A stretch of DNA of 61,739 nucleotides from Longimicrobium sp. GTDB lineage: Bacteria > Gemmatimonadota > Gemmatimonadetes > Longimicrobiales > Longimicrobiaceae. Location of the stretch: the NCBI GenBank assembly GCA_036387335.1, contig DASVTZ010000178.1:1-61739 (forward strand), in the 5' to 3' direction. Below the pieces are notes generated by a model that saw only the letters and a list, made by a program, of their open reading frames with translations, was not told the origin of the DNA and searched no databases. Below, one piece after another: positions 34,398 to 45,443 of this stretch (the stretch's first letter is position 1; each line of letters starts with the position of its first letter). Position numbers and translations under genes: made by a program.

Positions 34398-34703
34398 GGT
34401 AGCCTGGCTGCGCGTAGTTCACGTTCTCACGCCGCCACGCGCGAGTTGCGTACCATTTTCCCTTGATTTTACGCGAGCGTCCCTAAACGAGCCGTAGCGC
34501 TCCATTGGGTCTTCCGCTGCCCGGATCTTGCCCTTCTTCGGACTGCCCGTGCCCGAACGGCGCGCCCACACTGGAGCACTTTCCGCAGGCCATTAGGAGC
34601 GTGACGAGGCCGGATCGTGCCGGAGATCTCGCCTTGGTCGCTGACAAGAAAAAAAAGAGACACCGGGAGAAGCTCCCGGTGTCTCCTTCTCTCTGCGCAA
34701 GGC
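34398..34703. other. Spacer between toxin-like and SRPBCC genes
   Basis: About 250 bases of AT-richer spacer upstream of the DUF3990 gene. Apart from the terminator at 34649-34685 I see no gene. A TAAAAT stretch upstream of the DUF3990 start could be a -10 box, but no -35 box fits. Confidence 0.4.
34649..34685 (-). terminator. Rho-independent terminator of the carboxyltransferase operon
   Basis: GAGACACCGGGAG at 34657-34669 pairs perfectly with CTCCCGGTGTCTC at 34673-34685. On the minus strand the hairpin is followed by eight Ts (As at 34649-34656 on the given strand). It is a canonical terminator 18 bases after the SRPBCC gene. Confidence 0.9.
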
Positions 34704-35407
34704 TCATCGAGCGAGGAGCGCCTTCAAGCTCTCGAGCGCCGCGCCCCACGAAGCCTTCAACGCGGCCGCCTCTTCCTCGGACGGGATGCCGCGGTGGTCG
34801 ATGCTGACGCTGCTCTTGGTGTCGCCCTTGGACTCGAAGCGCACGTCGATGGGCATGTCGGCCCAGCGGGCGCGAAGCGATTTGCCGGGGGTGGTGCCGC
34901 GGACGGTAACGGGGTGGTCGCCGAGCCACCGGCGGCGCATGTCGTCGTCCGTCCAGGCGGCGAAGAGGGTGTCGAGCGGGACGCCGATCGTCTTGCTGGC
35001 GTAGGCGCGGTAGCCGTCCGCCGGGGGGCCGGCCTTCGCGACGCGCTCCGCGGCTGGGTGCGACTGGTGCGCCACCGCGGCCAGCAGCAGCTCGCGAACG
35101 GCCGGGCTCTCCAACACGGCCGGCGAGTCGACCTTGACGTGCCGCCCCATCTTGCCGGTTCCCTCCAGCAGCCCCGCGGGGTCCGGCAGGTCGGCGCCGG
35201 CAAGATGGAGATTGATCCGCGCGCGGAGCGGCATCACCGCCACCACCATGTCGCCCATGCGCGGGCCGGTGCTGAACATGATGTTCTTCCACCCCGGATG
35301 CACCTTGACCACGGCGTCCGGGAGCACGGCGCGCACCAGGTCGCAGGCGCGCAGGGCGAGATCGCGCACCTCGGGCGAGTAGCCCGCCAGCAGCTCGTCG
35401 ATGGTCA

Positions 35408-35408
<1 letters not shown>
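34704..35408 (-). CDS. DUF1801 and SRPBCC (AHSA1-type) fusion protein
   Basis: A 234-residue protein. The first 110 residues (MTIDELLAGYSPEVRDLALR, VKVHPGWKNIMFS) resemble DUF1801/DUF5655, a beta-sheet family of unknown role. The second half (LDTLFAAWTDDDMRRRWLGD to the end) is an SRPBCC/AHSA1-like lipid-binding fold. ATG overlaps the carboxyltransferase stop by one base (TGATG), and a strong terminator follows, so it is the last gene of that operon. A function cannot be assigned. Confidence 0.75.
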
Positions 35409-36958
<1,550 letters not shown>

Positions 36959-37058
36959 CGCGCGCCGCCCGTGGTGTGCGTGTGAGGTATCCCCGCAATT
37001 CGGCGGGCAATCTACCACGCCGGTGCCGGGCTCGCACGGGTCACGAACAACGAACAGC

Positions 37059-37142
37059 CTCACACAGAGAGCACGGAGGGAACTGAAAGCCACAGAGAAA
37101 ACCTTGTGCGGTTCTCTCTGTGGCTCCGTGTCTCTGTGTGAG
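37059..37142. repeat. CACAGAG palindromic repeat upstream of carboxyltransferase
   Basis: CTCACACAGAG at 37059-37069 is the exact reverse complement of CTCTGTGTGAG at 37132-37142. Inside are arms CCACAGAGA (37090-37098) and TCTCTGTGG (37115-37123). It sits between the carboxyltransferase start and the first subtilisin gene end and belongs to the family of 5415-5516 and 26890-26962. Confidence 0.65.
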
Positions 37143-37169
37143 CCCCTATTTACGCGGGCCGGATGCGCC

Positions 37170-38651
37170 TCAGATGGGCTCCCACATGCCGCCGGGGCAC
37201 TCCACCGCCTGCCACTTTTCAGTGCCCGAGCCGCCGCTGTCCAGCACGGTCACGTACACGTCCACCCAGGTGCCGTGGAGGGTCTGCGGGCACTGCACCG
37301 ACCCGTACGTGTCGTAGCCGGACGCATTGATCCAGGTGTACTCGTAGCCACTGCCCGTGCCGCCCGACGCGGAAGCGCTGCAGTCCACCATCCCGCCGCC
37401 GACGTACCCGCAGGAGAGATACGCCGTGGGAGCGCCGGTCTGCGGGAAGGCGGGTGGCGGCGAGTAGCCCGTGAGCGTGGAGTTGACCACGCGGTTGTTG
37501 GGTGCTCCCGTGCCGGCGCCCATCACCACGTTGACGGCCCCCGAGTTCAGGATCGCCGCCGACACGGTGGCCGGCGAGGCGGTGGGGTTGCCCTGCAGGT
37601 ACAGGGCGGCGACCCCCGCCACGTGCGGCGAGGCCATGGAGGTGCCGTTGAGCGTCATCGTCGCCGAGGTGCTGGTGTACCAGGCCGACGTTACGCTCGA
37701 GCCGGGCGCGTACAGGTCCACGCAGCGCCCGTAGTTGGAGAAGAACGACCGCTCGTCGCCCGACGCGGATGCGGCGACGGTGAGCGCCCCCGCCACCCGC
37801 GCGGGCGAGTACAGGCACGCATCGCCGCGATCGTTGCCCGCCGCGACGGCGTAGACCACGCCGGCGCTGATGGAGTTGGCTACCGCGTTGTCGATGGCCG
37901 TGCTGGCGCCCCCGCCCAGCGACATGTTCGCCACGGCCGGCTTCACGTGGTACTGCGTGACCCAGTCCACGCCCGCCACGACGCCGCTGGTGGTGCCCGA
38001 GCCGTTGCAGCCCAGTACGCGTACGGAGATCACGCTGGCGCTCTTTGCCACGCCGTACGTGCTCCCCGCCGCGGTGCCGGCGACGTGCGTACCGTGGCCA
38101 TTGCAGTCGGATCCGTTGCCGCCGAGCGCGTCGTAGCCCGCGGACGCGCGGCCGCCGAACTGCCCGTGATCGAAGCGGATGCCCGTATCCAGCACGTAGA
38201 TGCGCACGCCGCTGCCGGTGGCCGTGTAGTTGTAGTTGCCGTCCACCGTCTGGTCGATGCGGTCCAGCCCCCACGGCGCGCCGTACTGCGTGGTGCTCGC
38301 CTTCACGATCCCGTCCTCCTCCACGAACTTGACCTGCGGGTTGCGGCGCAGCGCTTCGACGGCGGCGGGGCGCAGGGTGGCCGCGAAGCCGCGGAGGGCG
38401 TGGGTGTACGTGTGATGCAGCGTGCCGCCGTGCTCCGCCACCAGCCGCGCCGCAAGCCCGGGCGCGTCCCGCGTATCGTCGCGGAACACGACGATGTACC
38501 GGTCGCTGACCCGCTGCGACGGCGCCGCCGCGTGCAGCGGCGCGATGCCTGTGGCGGGCAGGGGCGTGGTGGTGGGCGCGTCGGCACACCCCGCCGCCAC
38601 GGCAACCGCCGCCAGCAGGGCCGGGAGGGGACCAAACGTCGAGTATCGCAT
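37170..38651 (-). CDS. S8 family subtilisin-like lipoprotein, copy 1
   Basis: A 493-residue protein. The signal peptide ends in AVAAGC, a possible lipobox. An I9-type inhibitor prodomain (RYIVVFRDD) precedes the catalytic domain with Asp (VLDTGIR), His ([10 protein letters not shown]) and Ser ([14 protein letters not shown]). Beyond about residue 400 is a Ser/Gly/Cys-rich C-terminal domain of about 90 residues with [13 protein letters not shown]. It lies directly before a paralogue in tandem. Cell-surface or periplasmic protein degradation is likely. Confidence 0.9.
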   Translation of the reverse strand: MRYSTFGPLPALLAAVAVAAGCADAPTTTPLPATGIAPLHAAAPSQRVSDRYIVVFRDDTRDAPGLAARLVAEHGGTLHHTYTHALRGFAATLRPAAVEALRRNPQVKFVEEDGIVKASTTQYGAPWGLDRIDQTVDGNYNYTATGSGVRIYVLDTGIRFDHGQFGGRASAGYDALGGNGSDCNGHGTHVAGTAAGSTYGVAKSASVISVRVLGCNGSGTTSGVVAGVDWVTQYHVKPAVANMSLGGGASTAIDNAVANSISAGVVYAVAAGNDRGDACLYSPARVAGALTVAASASGDERSFFSNYGRCVDLYAPGSSVTSAWYTSTSATMTLNGTSMASPHVAGVAALYLQGNPTASPATVSAAILNSGAVNVVMGAGTGAPNNRVVNSTLTGYSPPPAFPQTGAPTAYLSCGYVGGGMVDCSASASGGTGSGYEYTWINASGYDTYGSVQCPQTLHGTWVDVYVTVLDSGGSGTEKWQAVECPGGMWEPI

Positions 38652-38981
38652 GCTTCACATCCTTTCGCATGGTGGTGTAAGGGTGGTCAGGATGACCGGG
38701 TATTTAGACTACAAGTGGCGTTTTCAGGCAGTGCAAGTGGGGTCCGGATCCTCGCGCAACGCTGGAGTTCACCCAGCCGGAGAGCGGTGGAACGCACAGA
38801 ATGCCGTTCTCACGGAAAGTACGTCCGCAGGCGTAAAATAGGCGGCGGTCGCGAGGCCACAGTCCCTCGGAAGCGTAGCCCGCGCAGGCCAGCCCAGCCT
38901 CAGCTCGCCGGCGCGATCGGGGTGCGGGGCATCTCGCTCCACACCCCCTCGCCAATCATTCCGTGGCGAACGGACGGCGCG
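38652..38981. other. 330-base spacer between the two protease genes
   Basis: No gene, RNA or repeat was recognised. Only the weak promoter at 38708-38736 and the AAGGA ribosome binding site of the downstream protease stand out. Confidence 0.45.
38708..38736 (-). promoter_or_regulatory. Possible promoter of protease copy 1
   Basis: On the minus strand TTGCAC (38736-38731) and TGTAGT (38713-38708) are 17 bases apart, about 57 bases upstream of ATG. The -10 match is poor. Confidence 0.3.
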
Positions 38982-40472
38982 TCAGCAGGACCGCGAAATC
39001 GAGAAGTAGGCCGAATTGCCGTTGCTGTCCGTCACGGTTCCGTAGGAGCTCATATACCCACTGGTATAGTAGGGATACGAGCCATTCTTGTTGCACGTGA
39101 CGTACGCCTTGCTGACTCCGCCCTGGTCGTAGTACTCCCCCCCGTACGCCCAGGTGAAGCTGTACCCGGTGCCGCTGCCGCCGCTGGCCGTGACGGTGCA
39201 GCTGTACGTGGTGTAGGAGTACATGTCGCAGCCGACGACCGTGGCCGTCAGCGGGCTCGGCGGCGGCGGCGGTGGGGTCGTGAGCAGCGAGTTCAACAGG
39301 AGGTTGGGCGAGCCGGTGCCGATGTTCGTCAGCTTGTTGGTGTACGCCGCGTTGATGATGGCCGACGCAACCGTGGCGGGGGCCGCCGTGGGGTTGCCCT
39401 CCAGGTAGAGCGCGGCCACGCCTGCTACGTGCGGCGACGCCATCGAGGTGCCGCTGATGGTGTTGGTGGCCGTGCTGCTGGTGTACCACGCGGAGGTGAT
39501 GTCGGTGCCCGGCGCGAAGAGGTCCAGGCAGGTGCCGTAGTTGGAGGTGGCCGCCCGCGCGTCGGACGAGGTGGAGTTGCCCACCGTGAGCGCCGCCGCC
39601 ACCCGCGCCGGCGAGTAGTTGCAGGCGTCCGCGCCGTCGTTGCCCGCCGCCACGGCGTACGTCACGCCCGCCGCGATCGAGTTGTTCACCGCGTCGTCCA
39701 CCGCCTGGTAGGCGCCGCCGCCCAGCGACATGTTGGCGACGGCGGGCTTCACGTGGTTCTGCGTCACCCAGTCCACTCCGGCGATCACGGCGCTCCAGCT
39801 GCCGGACCCGTTGCAGTCGAGCACGCGCACGCCGACCAGCGTCACGCCCTTGGCCACGCCGTAGGTGCTGCCGCCCGCCGTGCCGGCCACGTGCGTTCCG
39901 TGCCCGTTGCAGTCCTGCCCGGTGCCGCCGTACGCATCGTACCCGGCCGATGCGCGCCCGCCGAACTCCACGTGATCGGTGCGGATCCCCGTGTCGATGA
40001 CGTAGACCCGCACGCCCGCGCCCGTCGCCGTGTAGGTGTAGGTGCCGTTCAGCGGCAGGTTCGGCTGGTCGATGCGGTCCAGCCCCCAGGGTGCGTTGCT
40101 CTGCGTGGTGTTGATGGTCGCGATCCCGTCTTCCTGCACGTACCTCACCTGCGGGTTGCGCCGCAGCGCCTCGACGGCCGCAGCCGGAAGGGTGGCCGCG
40201 AAGCCGGTCAGGGCGCGCGAGTAGGTGTAGTGCAGCTCGCCGCCGTGCGCGGCCAGCACCTGCCGCGCCGCCCCGGCCGCGTCCGACCCCGGATGGAACA
40301 CCACGATGTACCGTCCGCGAATCGCCGCACCGGGCGTCGCCGAGAACACCGGCGCCATCCGGGATTCGGGTTTCACCCCGGACGCGTCCGGCCCCACCGG
40401 TCCATCGGAGCACGCGGACACTCCGGTGGCGGCGATCAGGGCGGAAAATACTGCCAATGCTCTCGCTCTCAC
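38982..40472 (-). CDS. S8 family subtilisin-like lipoprotein, copy 2
   Basis: A 496-residue protein with the lipobox VSAC (Cys21), prodomain [11 protein letters not shown] and the same catalytic motifs as copy 1 ([31 protein letters not shown]). The two catalytic domains are very similar, including the pair APWGLDRID and [10 protein letters not shown], which indicates a tandem duplication. The C-terminal domain differs: it is Tyr/Ser/Gly-rich after a stretch of Pro (PPPPPP) and carries other Cys positions. GTG 40472 is preceded by AGGAGGAG. The promoter at 40528-40556 is clear. Confidence 0.92.
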   Translation of the reverse strand: MRARALAVFSALIAATGVSACSDGPVGPDASGVKPESRMAPVFSATPGAAIRGRYIVVFHPGSDAAGAARQVLAAHGGELHYTYSRALTGFAATLPAAAVEALRRNPQVRYVQEDGIATINTTQSNAPWGLDRIDQPNLPLNGTYTYTATGAGVRVYVIDTGIRTDHVEFGGRASAGYDAYGGTGQDCNGHGTHVAGTAGGSTYGVAKGVTLVGVRVLDCNGSGSWSAVIAGVDWVTQNHVKPAVANMSLGGGAYQAVDDAVNNSIAAGVTYAVAAGNDGADACNYSPARVAAALTVGNSTSSDARAATSNYGTCLDLFAPGTDITSAWYTSSTATNTISGTSMASPHVAGVAALYLEGNPTAAPATVASAIINAAYTNKLTNIGTGSPNLLLNSLLTTPPPPPPSPLTATVVGCDMYSYTTYSCTVTASGGSGTGYSFTWAYGGEYYDQGGVSKAYVTCNKNGSYPYYTSGYMSSYGTVTDSNGNSAYFSISRSC

Positions 40473-40527
40473 GATGGTCTCTCCTCCTGACGGGTGAAGA
40501 AAAGTGTCGCACGCTGGCGCATTTCGA

Positions 40528-40556
40528 TCTTAAAATTGATCGTCCGCAATTACAAG
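40528..40556 (-). promoter_or_regulatory. Promoter of protease copy 2
   Basis: On the minus strand TTGTAA (40556-40551) and TAAGAT (40533-40528) are spaced by 17 bases, about 55 bases upstream of the GTG start. This is a good vegetative-type promoter. Confidence 0.5.
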
Positions 40557-40631
40557 AGCATCGGTGCACACTTTCATCAGCCCTCCCGCCGTTCTCTTCT
40601 TGCTCCCTTGTGAACCCGCTTTCGGCCGCCG

Positions 40632-41075
40632 TCAGGGATTCGGCCTGAAGGTGATCGGGAGCTCCATGCTGACGCGCACCGGCACTCCGTTCACCTGGGC
40701 GGGGTTGAAGCGCATGGCCCGCGCGACGTTGAGAGCAGCGTCGTTGAACAGCGCATCACTGCTCCGCACGACCACGATGGACGAGGTGCGCCCGTCCCTC
40801 TCGACGACCATTCGGAGCTGAACGGTGCCCTCCAGTCCCGCGTCGCGCTGCACGCCTCCGTAGTTCTGCTCCAGGGCCCGCGCTACGGAGGTGGTGTTGG
40901 CCAGCCTCGGCTTCACCGTCACCTGTTCTACGTCGTACACGCGAGTCGTATCGGCCGGAACTCCCGACGCGGCAGCAGCGGGGCTCGGCGGCGCGCTCCC
41001 GCCGCCCGACGCGCACGCGGTGAGCAGCAGGGCGCAGCAGACGACCACCAGCGGTGAGGCGACGATCTTCATCAT
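40632..41075 (-). CDS. TonB-domain lipoprotein
   Basis: From ATG 41075 it is 147 residues. The signal peptide ends in LLLTAC, a lipobox. After a Pro/Ala linker, the C-terminal 75 residues form a TonB-like domain (GLEGTVQLRMVVERDGRTSS, ALNVARAMRFNPAQVNG). It lacks the N-terminal membrane helix that TonB uses to contact ExbB/ExbD, so it is probably not a true energy transducer but a relative tethered by lipid. A second ATG at 41072 adjoins. The spacer downstream has a repeat. Confidence 0.78.
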   Translation of the reverse strand: MMKIVASPLVVVCCALLLTACASGGGSAPPSPAAAASGVPADTTRVYDVEQVTVKPRLANTTSVARALEQNYGGVQRDAGLEGTVQLRMVVERDGRTSSIVVVRSSDALFNDAALNVARAMRFNPAQVNGVPVRVSMELPITFRPNP

Positions 41076-41205
41076 TTCAGCTGTCGAAAGGCGCAGGCGC
41101 GAGGACGAGTACCCTCCAATTTGATGCGCCGGGTGTTTCCCCGCAAACCCAGCCTGGACGGTGGACGCGCACGACAAGCCCACCGACGACGGAGCGGCGG
41201 CGCAC

Positions 41206-41289
41206 GGGCGCGATGAATCGCGCCCCTACCGGTCCTGTGCCGTTCTCCCCCTCACCCGCCCTGCGCCCCCGCAGGCGGGGGAGGGGGCC
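41206..41289. repeat. Inverted copies of two repeat families
   Basis: At 41206-41229 is the reverse complement of the GTAGGGGCGCGATTCATCGC module, and at 41242-41289 the reverse complement of the CCCCCGCCTGCGGGGGCGCA repeat also found at 5298 and 30418. They lie in the 294-base spacer between rpsA and the TonB-domain gene. Confidence 0.65.
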
Positions 41290-41304
41290 GGGGGGAGGGG
41301 GCCA

Positions 41305-41340
41305 GCAAAAAAGGGGTGCGGAGCCGAAGCCCCGCACCCC
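41305..41340 (-). terminator. Rho-independent terminator of rpsA
   Basis: GGGGTGCGG at 41313-41321 pairs with CCGCACCCC at 41332-41340. On the minus strand six Ts follow the hairpin. It begins 29 bases after the rpsA stop. Confidence 0.85.
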
Positions 41341-41369
41341 CTCGTGCGTCCAGCAAAAGAACCGAAAGC

Positions 41370-43250
41370 TTACTCGGTCTCTTCCGCGTCCGTCGCCACC
41401 GGCTCAACCGCGACGTCGCCGCCGGCTTCGCTGGTGGTCTCCTCGGCGCCCTCGGTGCTCTCCGCGGTCTCGTCGCGGACCGGCAGCACGGGCTGCCCGC
41501 CCTCGAACTTCGGAACGCGGGTCACTTCCAGGACGATGCGGCGGTTGGGCGCGTCGACTTCGGTGACGCGCATCTCCAGCTCGTCGCCCTCGGCGAAGAC
41601 GTCGGCCGGGTTCTGCAGGCCGGTGACGCCCAGCTGCGACACGGGGACGAAGCCCTCGATGTCGTCGCCCAGGTCCACCGCCACGCCCTTGTCCTGCAGA
41701 CGCGACACGGTGCCGTTGATCTCCTGGCCGGCGTAGAAGCGCTGCGCCAGCTCGTCCCACGGATCCTCGATGGTCTGCTTGAGGCCAAGCGAGATGCGCT
41801 TGTTCTCGGCGTCCACACCCAGGATCACCACGTCCACGTCGTCGCCCTTCTTCACGACCTCGGACGGGTGCTGGATCCGCTTCGTCCAGCTCATGTCGGA
41901 GATGTGCACCAGGCCGTCGATGCCGGGCTCGATCTCCACGAAGGCGCCGAACGAGGTGAGGTTGCGGACCTTGCCGCTGAGGCGCGTGCCCACCGGGTAC
42001 TTCACCGGCAGCGCGTGCCACGGATCTTCCTCGATCTGCTTCATGCCCAGGGAGATCTTCTCGCCCTCGACGTCCACCTTCAGGATCACGGCCTCGATCT
42101 CGTCACCCAGCGACACGATCTTCGACGGGTGGCGGACGTTGCGCGTCCAGCTCATCTCGCTGATGTGCACCAGGCCCTCGACACCCTTCTCCAGCTCCAC
42201 GAAGGCGCCGTAGTTGGTGATGGAGACCACGCGGCCGCGCACGCGGGCGCCGACCGGGTACTTCTTGTCGACGTCCTTCCAGGGGTACGCCTGGAGCTGC
42301 TTGAGGCCGAGCGAAAGGCGCTCGCGCTCCCAGTCGATGTCGAGCACCTTGACTTCGAGCTCGGCGCCGATCGACACCACCTCGGTCGGATGGCCGACGC
42401 GGCCCCACGACATGTCGGTGATGTGCAGCAGGCCGTCCATGCCGCCCAGGTCGATGAAGGCACCGAAGTCGGTGATGTTCTTCACCACGCCCATGCGCAC
42501 CTGGCCCACCTCGAGCTCCTTCTTGAGCCGGTCGCGCTTGATCTCGCGGTCGGCCTCGAGGAGCACGCGGCGCGACACCACGATGTTGCGGCGGCGCTTG
42601 TTCAGCTTGATAATCCGGAAGTCGTACGTCTCCCCGATCAGGTCCTCGATGTTCGGCACGCGGCGCAGGGCGATCTGCGAGCCCGGCAGGAACGCGTCCA
42701 CGCCCATCAGGTCGACGGTGACGCCGCCCTTGATCTTGCGCGTGAGCATGCCGGCGACCGCCTCATTGTTCTCGTAGGCGACGCGGATCTGCTCCCACAC
42801 GCGGAGGAAGTCGGCCTTCTTCTTGGAAAGCACGACGACGCCGTCTTCGTCTTCCAGGTTCTCCAGGAAGACTTCGACCTCGTCGCCGATCTGGAGCGAG
42901 TCGGGGTCCTTGAACTCGTCGCGGCCCACCGCGCCCTCGCTCTTGAAGCCGAGGTCGAGGATGACGGCCTTGTCGGTCACGCGCAGGACGCGCGCCTTGA
43001 CGATCTCACCCTCTTCGATGTTGGTGAGGGTGTCGCCGTACATCTCCAGCATCGCCTCGTACTCCTCGTCGGAGTACTCCTCTTCGTCGTAGAGGTCGGC
43101 GCGGATGTTGAGCGAGCGGGCACGGTCCGCCACCTGCTGGACCGTAAGGGTGCTGAAGCCTTTCACGAAGTTGCCTACGGCGGTGGCGAGGCCGCCGCTG
43201 TTCTCGTCTTCGTCCGGCTGGTACTGCTCGGGCTGGGTCTGGTCGGCCAT
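41370..43250 (-). CDS. rpsA: 30S ribosomal protein S1
   Basis: A 626-residue protein with six S1 RNA-binding repeats. They begin about GEIVKARVLRVTDKAVILDL (residue 80) and include four very similar units containing GLLHITDMSW, GLVHISEMSWTR, GLVHISDMSWTK and related forms. Acidic extensions at the N-terminus (about 75 residues, with a 20-residue amphipathic helix) and C-terminus (about 45 residues, EET-rich) flank the domains. The protein binds mRNA leaders and helps translation start. It lies downstream of cmk, an order often conserved. A palindrome precedes it. Confidence 0.95.
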   Translation of the reverse strand: MADQTQPEQYQPDEDENSGGLATAVGNFVKGFSTLTVQQVADRARSLNIRADLYDEEEYSDEEYEAMLEMYGDTLTNIEEGEIVKARVLRVTDKAVILDLGFKSEGAVGRDEFKDPDSLQIGDEVEVFLENLEDEDGVVVLSKKKADFLRVWEQIRVAYENNEAVAGMLTRKIKGGVTVDLMGVDAFLPGSQIALRRVPNIEDLIGETYDFRIIKLNKRRRNIVVSRRVLLEADREIKRDRLKKELEVGQVRMGVVKNITDFGAFIDLGGMDGLLHITDMSWGRVGHPTEVVSIGAELEVKVLDIDWERERLSLGLKQLQAYPWKDVDKKYPVGARVRGRVVSITNYGAFVELEKGVEGLVHISEMSWTRNVRHPSKIVSLGDEIEAVILKVDVEGEKISLGMKQIEEDPWHALPVKYPVGTRLSGKVRNLTSFGAFVEIEPGIDGLVHISDMSWTKRIQHPSEVVKKGDDVDVVILGVDAENKRISLGLKQTIEDPWDELAQRFYAGQEINGTVSRLQDKGVAVDLGDDIEGFVPVSQLGVTGLQNPADVFAEGDELEMRVTEVDAPNRRIVLEVTRVPKFEGGQPVLPVRDETAESTEGAEETTSEAGGDVAVEPVATDAEETE

Positions 43251-43323
43251 GTGTGGCTGGGTCCCTTCCGGCCGGCTCCTGGAAACGCGCGGGGCGGCGG
43301 AGTGTTGGGGGTGATGGAGGATC

Positions 43324-43372
43324 GGGGCGGAAAATTCCCCGGAAAACAGGAAAAGATACGGTTTTCCGCCCC
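43324..43372 (-). promoter_or_regulatory. Palindrome in the rpsA leader
   Basis: GGGGCGGAAAA at 43324-43334 is the exact reverse complement of TTTTCCGCCCC at 43362-43372. The two flank about 27 bases containing GGAAAACAGGAAAA. It starts 5 bases after the cmk stop and ends 73 bases before the rpsA start on the minus strand. It may be a terminator for cmk or a leader structure for S1 autoregulation; S1 is known to regulate its own mRNA in other bacteria. Confidence 0.45.
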
Positions 43373-43377
43373 TTCGG

Positions 43378-44082
43378 TCAACCCCCGGCCCTCTCTTTCG
43401 CCAGCTTCACCACGGCCTCCACCTGCTCCTCGAAGCTGAGCGCGGTGGTGTCGATCCTCACCGCGTCCGCCGCCTCCGCCAGCGGCGCCACCGCCCGCCC
43501 GGAGTCGATCTCGTCGCGGCCCACCAGGCGGGCCGCTTCCGCGCGTACGGTTTCGTCCGAGAAGTCGCTGCTTCCCTGCTCTCTCAGACGCCGCCGCGCG
43601 CGTTCTTCGGGGTCCGCCACCAGGTACGCCTTGAGCTCGGCATCGGGAAAGACGACGGTGCCGATGTCGCGCCCGTCCGCCACCAGACCGCCGCGCGCCC
43701 CCGCCTCGCGCAGGGCGTCCATCAGCCACTCGCGCACCGCGGGCACGGCGGCCATGCGCGAGACGTGCGCGTTTACTTCCGGCGTGCGGATCGCCTCCGA
43801 CACGTCCCACCCGCCGACGGTCAGCGTGTAGCTGCGGCCCTCCGGCGCGCCGTGCACGTCCAGCGCGTCGAGCTGCTCGGGGGTGAGCGCCGTCCACTCG
43901 TCGGCGGGGATGCTGGCGCGCAAGGCGGCCCAGGTGAGCGCGCGGTAGAAGGCCCCCGAGTCCAGGTGCCGGTAGCCCAGCCGCTCGGCCACGGCGCGCG
44001 CGGTGGAGCTCTTGCCGGAGCCTGCGGGGCCGTCCAGCGCGATGATGATCCCGTCCGGGCGGTTGAGCTTCTGGTGCGTCAC
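43378..44082 (-). CDS. cmk: Cytidylate kinase
   Basis: A 234-residue kinase that phosphorylates CMP and dCMP. The P-loop GPAGSGKSS, the YRHLDSGAFYRALTWAAL segment, ADGRDIGTVVFPDAELK and the EQGSSDFSDETV region are typical. GTG 44082 overlaps the aroA stop as GTGA. The order aroA-cmk-rpsA is common in bacteria. The gene ends 127 bases before rpsA, with a palindrome between. Confidence 0.93.
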   Translation of the reverse strand: MTHQKLNRPDGIIIALDGPAGSGKSSTARAVAERLGYRHLDSGAFYRALTWAALRASIPADEWTALTPEQLDALDVHGAPEGRSYTLTVGGWDVSEAIRTPEVNAHVSRMAAVPAVREWLMDALREAGARGGLVADGRDIGTVVFPDAELKAYLVADPEERARRRLREQGSSDFSDETVRAEAARLVGRDEIDSGRAVAPLAEAADAVRIDTTALSFEEQVEAVVKLAKERAGG

Positions 44083-45377
44083 TGGTTGCCTCCCGTCAGC
44101 TCCTGCAGGCGGTCGAAGAAGCCGGGGAAGCTGACGGCGGCGCACTCGCGGTCGTCGATCTCCACCTCGTTCCCCGGCAGCGCGCCGAGCACGCCGAACG
44201 CCATCGCGATCCTGTGGTCGCCGTACGTCTTGATCTTTCCGACGAGTGGCTTGTCGGAGCCGCGCACCACCAGCCCGTCGTCCAGCTCCTCCGCCTCGGC
44301 GCCGAGCGCGCGCAGGTTGCCGGCGATGGCGGCGATGCGGTCCGTCTCCTTCACCCGCAGCTCGCCGGCGCCCGTGATGCGCGTCTCCCCCTCCGCGCGC
44401 GCGGCGAGGACCGCCAGGATGGGGATCTCGTCCACCGCCGCGGGCACCTCCTCGCCGCCGACGGAGGTGCCGCGCAGGGTGGAGGGGCGCACCACCAGGT
44501 CCGCGACGAGCTCGCCGCCCTCCGTGCGCTCATTGGTGCGCTCGATCTGCGCGCCCATGCGCTCGGCGATGGTGAGGAAGCCGGTCCGCGTCGGGTTCAC
44601 GCCGACGCCGCGGATCACCAGCTCGCCGTCGTCCGCCATCACCGCGAGCGCAACGAGGAACGCGGCGGAGGATGGGTCGCCCGGCACGCGCAGGTCGAGC
44701 GCGCCGAGCGGCCTCCGGTGCGCGGGCACGGCGACGCGCCATCCGCCCTCCACCGGCGATGCCTGCACGCTCACGCCGAGTGCGGCCAGCATGCGCTCCG
44801 TGTGGTCGCGCGACAGGTGCGGCTCCGTGACGCTGACTGGGACGCCAGCGGTGAGGCCCGCGAGCAGGATCGCGCTCTTGACCTGCGCGCTCGCGGTGGG
44901 CGAGGTGTAGTCCAGCGAGCGCAGCGGCCCGCCGACGGTCTCGATGGGGAGGCGGTCCGGCGCGCCGGCTTCGTTGAAGTGCGCGCCCATGCGCTGCAGC
45001 GGCGTCGTCACGCGTCGCATCGGCCGACCGCGCAGCGACTCGTCTCCGGTCAGCGTCGCGGCAAAGGGGCGCGAGGCGAGGATGCCCATCATCAGCCGCG
45101 CCGTCGTCCCGCTGTTGCCGCAGTCCAGCTCCGCCGTCGGCCGCCGCCACTCGCCCACGCCGTGCCCCGTCACGCGGATCTCCGAGCCATCCTCGGGAAT
45201 ATCAGGGATGGCACAGCCCAGCGCGCGCAGCACGGACGCGGTGCTCCGGCAGTCCTCGCCCGGCAGCAGGCCCGAGAGGCGGCTCTCACCGTGCGCCAGC
45301 GCCGCGAACATCAGCGCGCGGTGGGTGATGGACTTGTCGCCGGGAACGTGCGTGTCCCCGTGGATCTGCAGCTTCAT
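44079..45377 (-). CDS. aroA: 3-phosphoshikimate 1-carboxyvinyltransferase (EPSP synthase)
   Basis: From ATG 45377 it is 432 residues. It joins shikimate 3-phosphate and phosphoenolpyruvate in the shikimate pathway. The active-site stretches are GDKSITHRALMFAALA, LDCGNSGTTARLMMG, SLRGRPMRRVTTPL, SPTASAQVKSAILLAGL and the C-terminal KETDRIAA and GDHRIAMAF. A longer start at 45410 lacks family support. It overlaps cmk by four bases. The ribosome binding site is weak, and the gene may be transcribed from a promoter between it and birA. Confidence 0.94.
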   Translation of the reverse strand: MKLQIHGDTHVPGDKSITHRALMFAALAHGESRLSGLLPGEDCRSTASVLRALGCAIPDIPEDGSEIRVTGHGVGEWRRPTAELDCGNSGTTARLMMGILASRPFAATLTGDESLRGRPMRRVTTPLQRMGAHFNEAGAPDRLPIETVGGPLRSLDYTSPTASAQVKSAILLAGLTAGVPVSVTEPHLSRDHTERMLAALGVSVQASPVEGGWRVAVPAHRRPLGALDLRVPGDPSSAAFLVALAVMADDGELVIRGVGVNPTRTGFLTIAERMGAQIERTNERTEGGELVADLVVRPSTLRGTSVGGEEVPAAVDEIPILAVLAARAEGETRITGAGELRVKETDRIAAIAGNLRALGAEAEELDDGLVVRGSDKPLVGKIKTYGDHRIAMAFGVLGALPGNEVEIDDRECAAVSFPGFFDRLQELTGGNQ

Positions 45378-45443
45378 CGTGCGCCCTTGGGTGGCGGTTT
45401 GGAGCTGCAAGGTACCCGGCCGTGCGCGGGTGCCGCAACGGCG

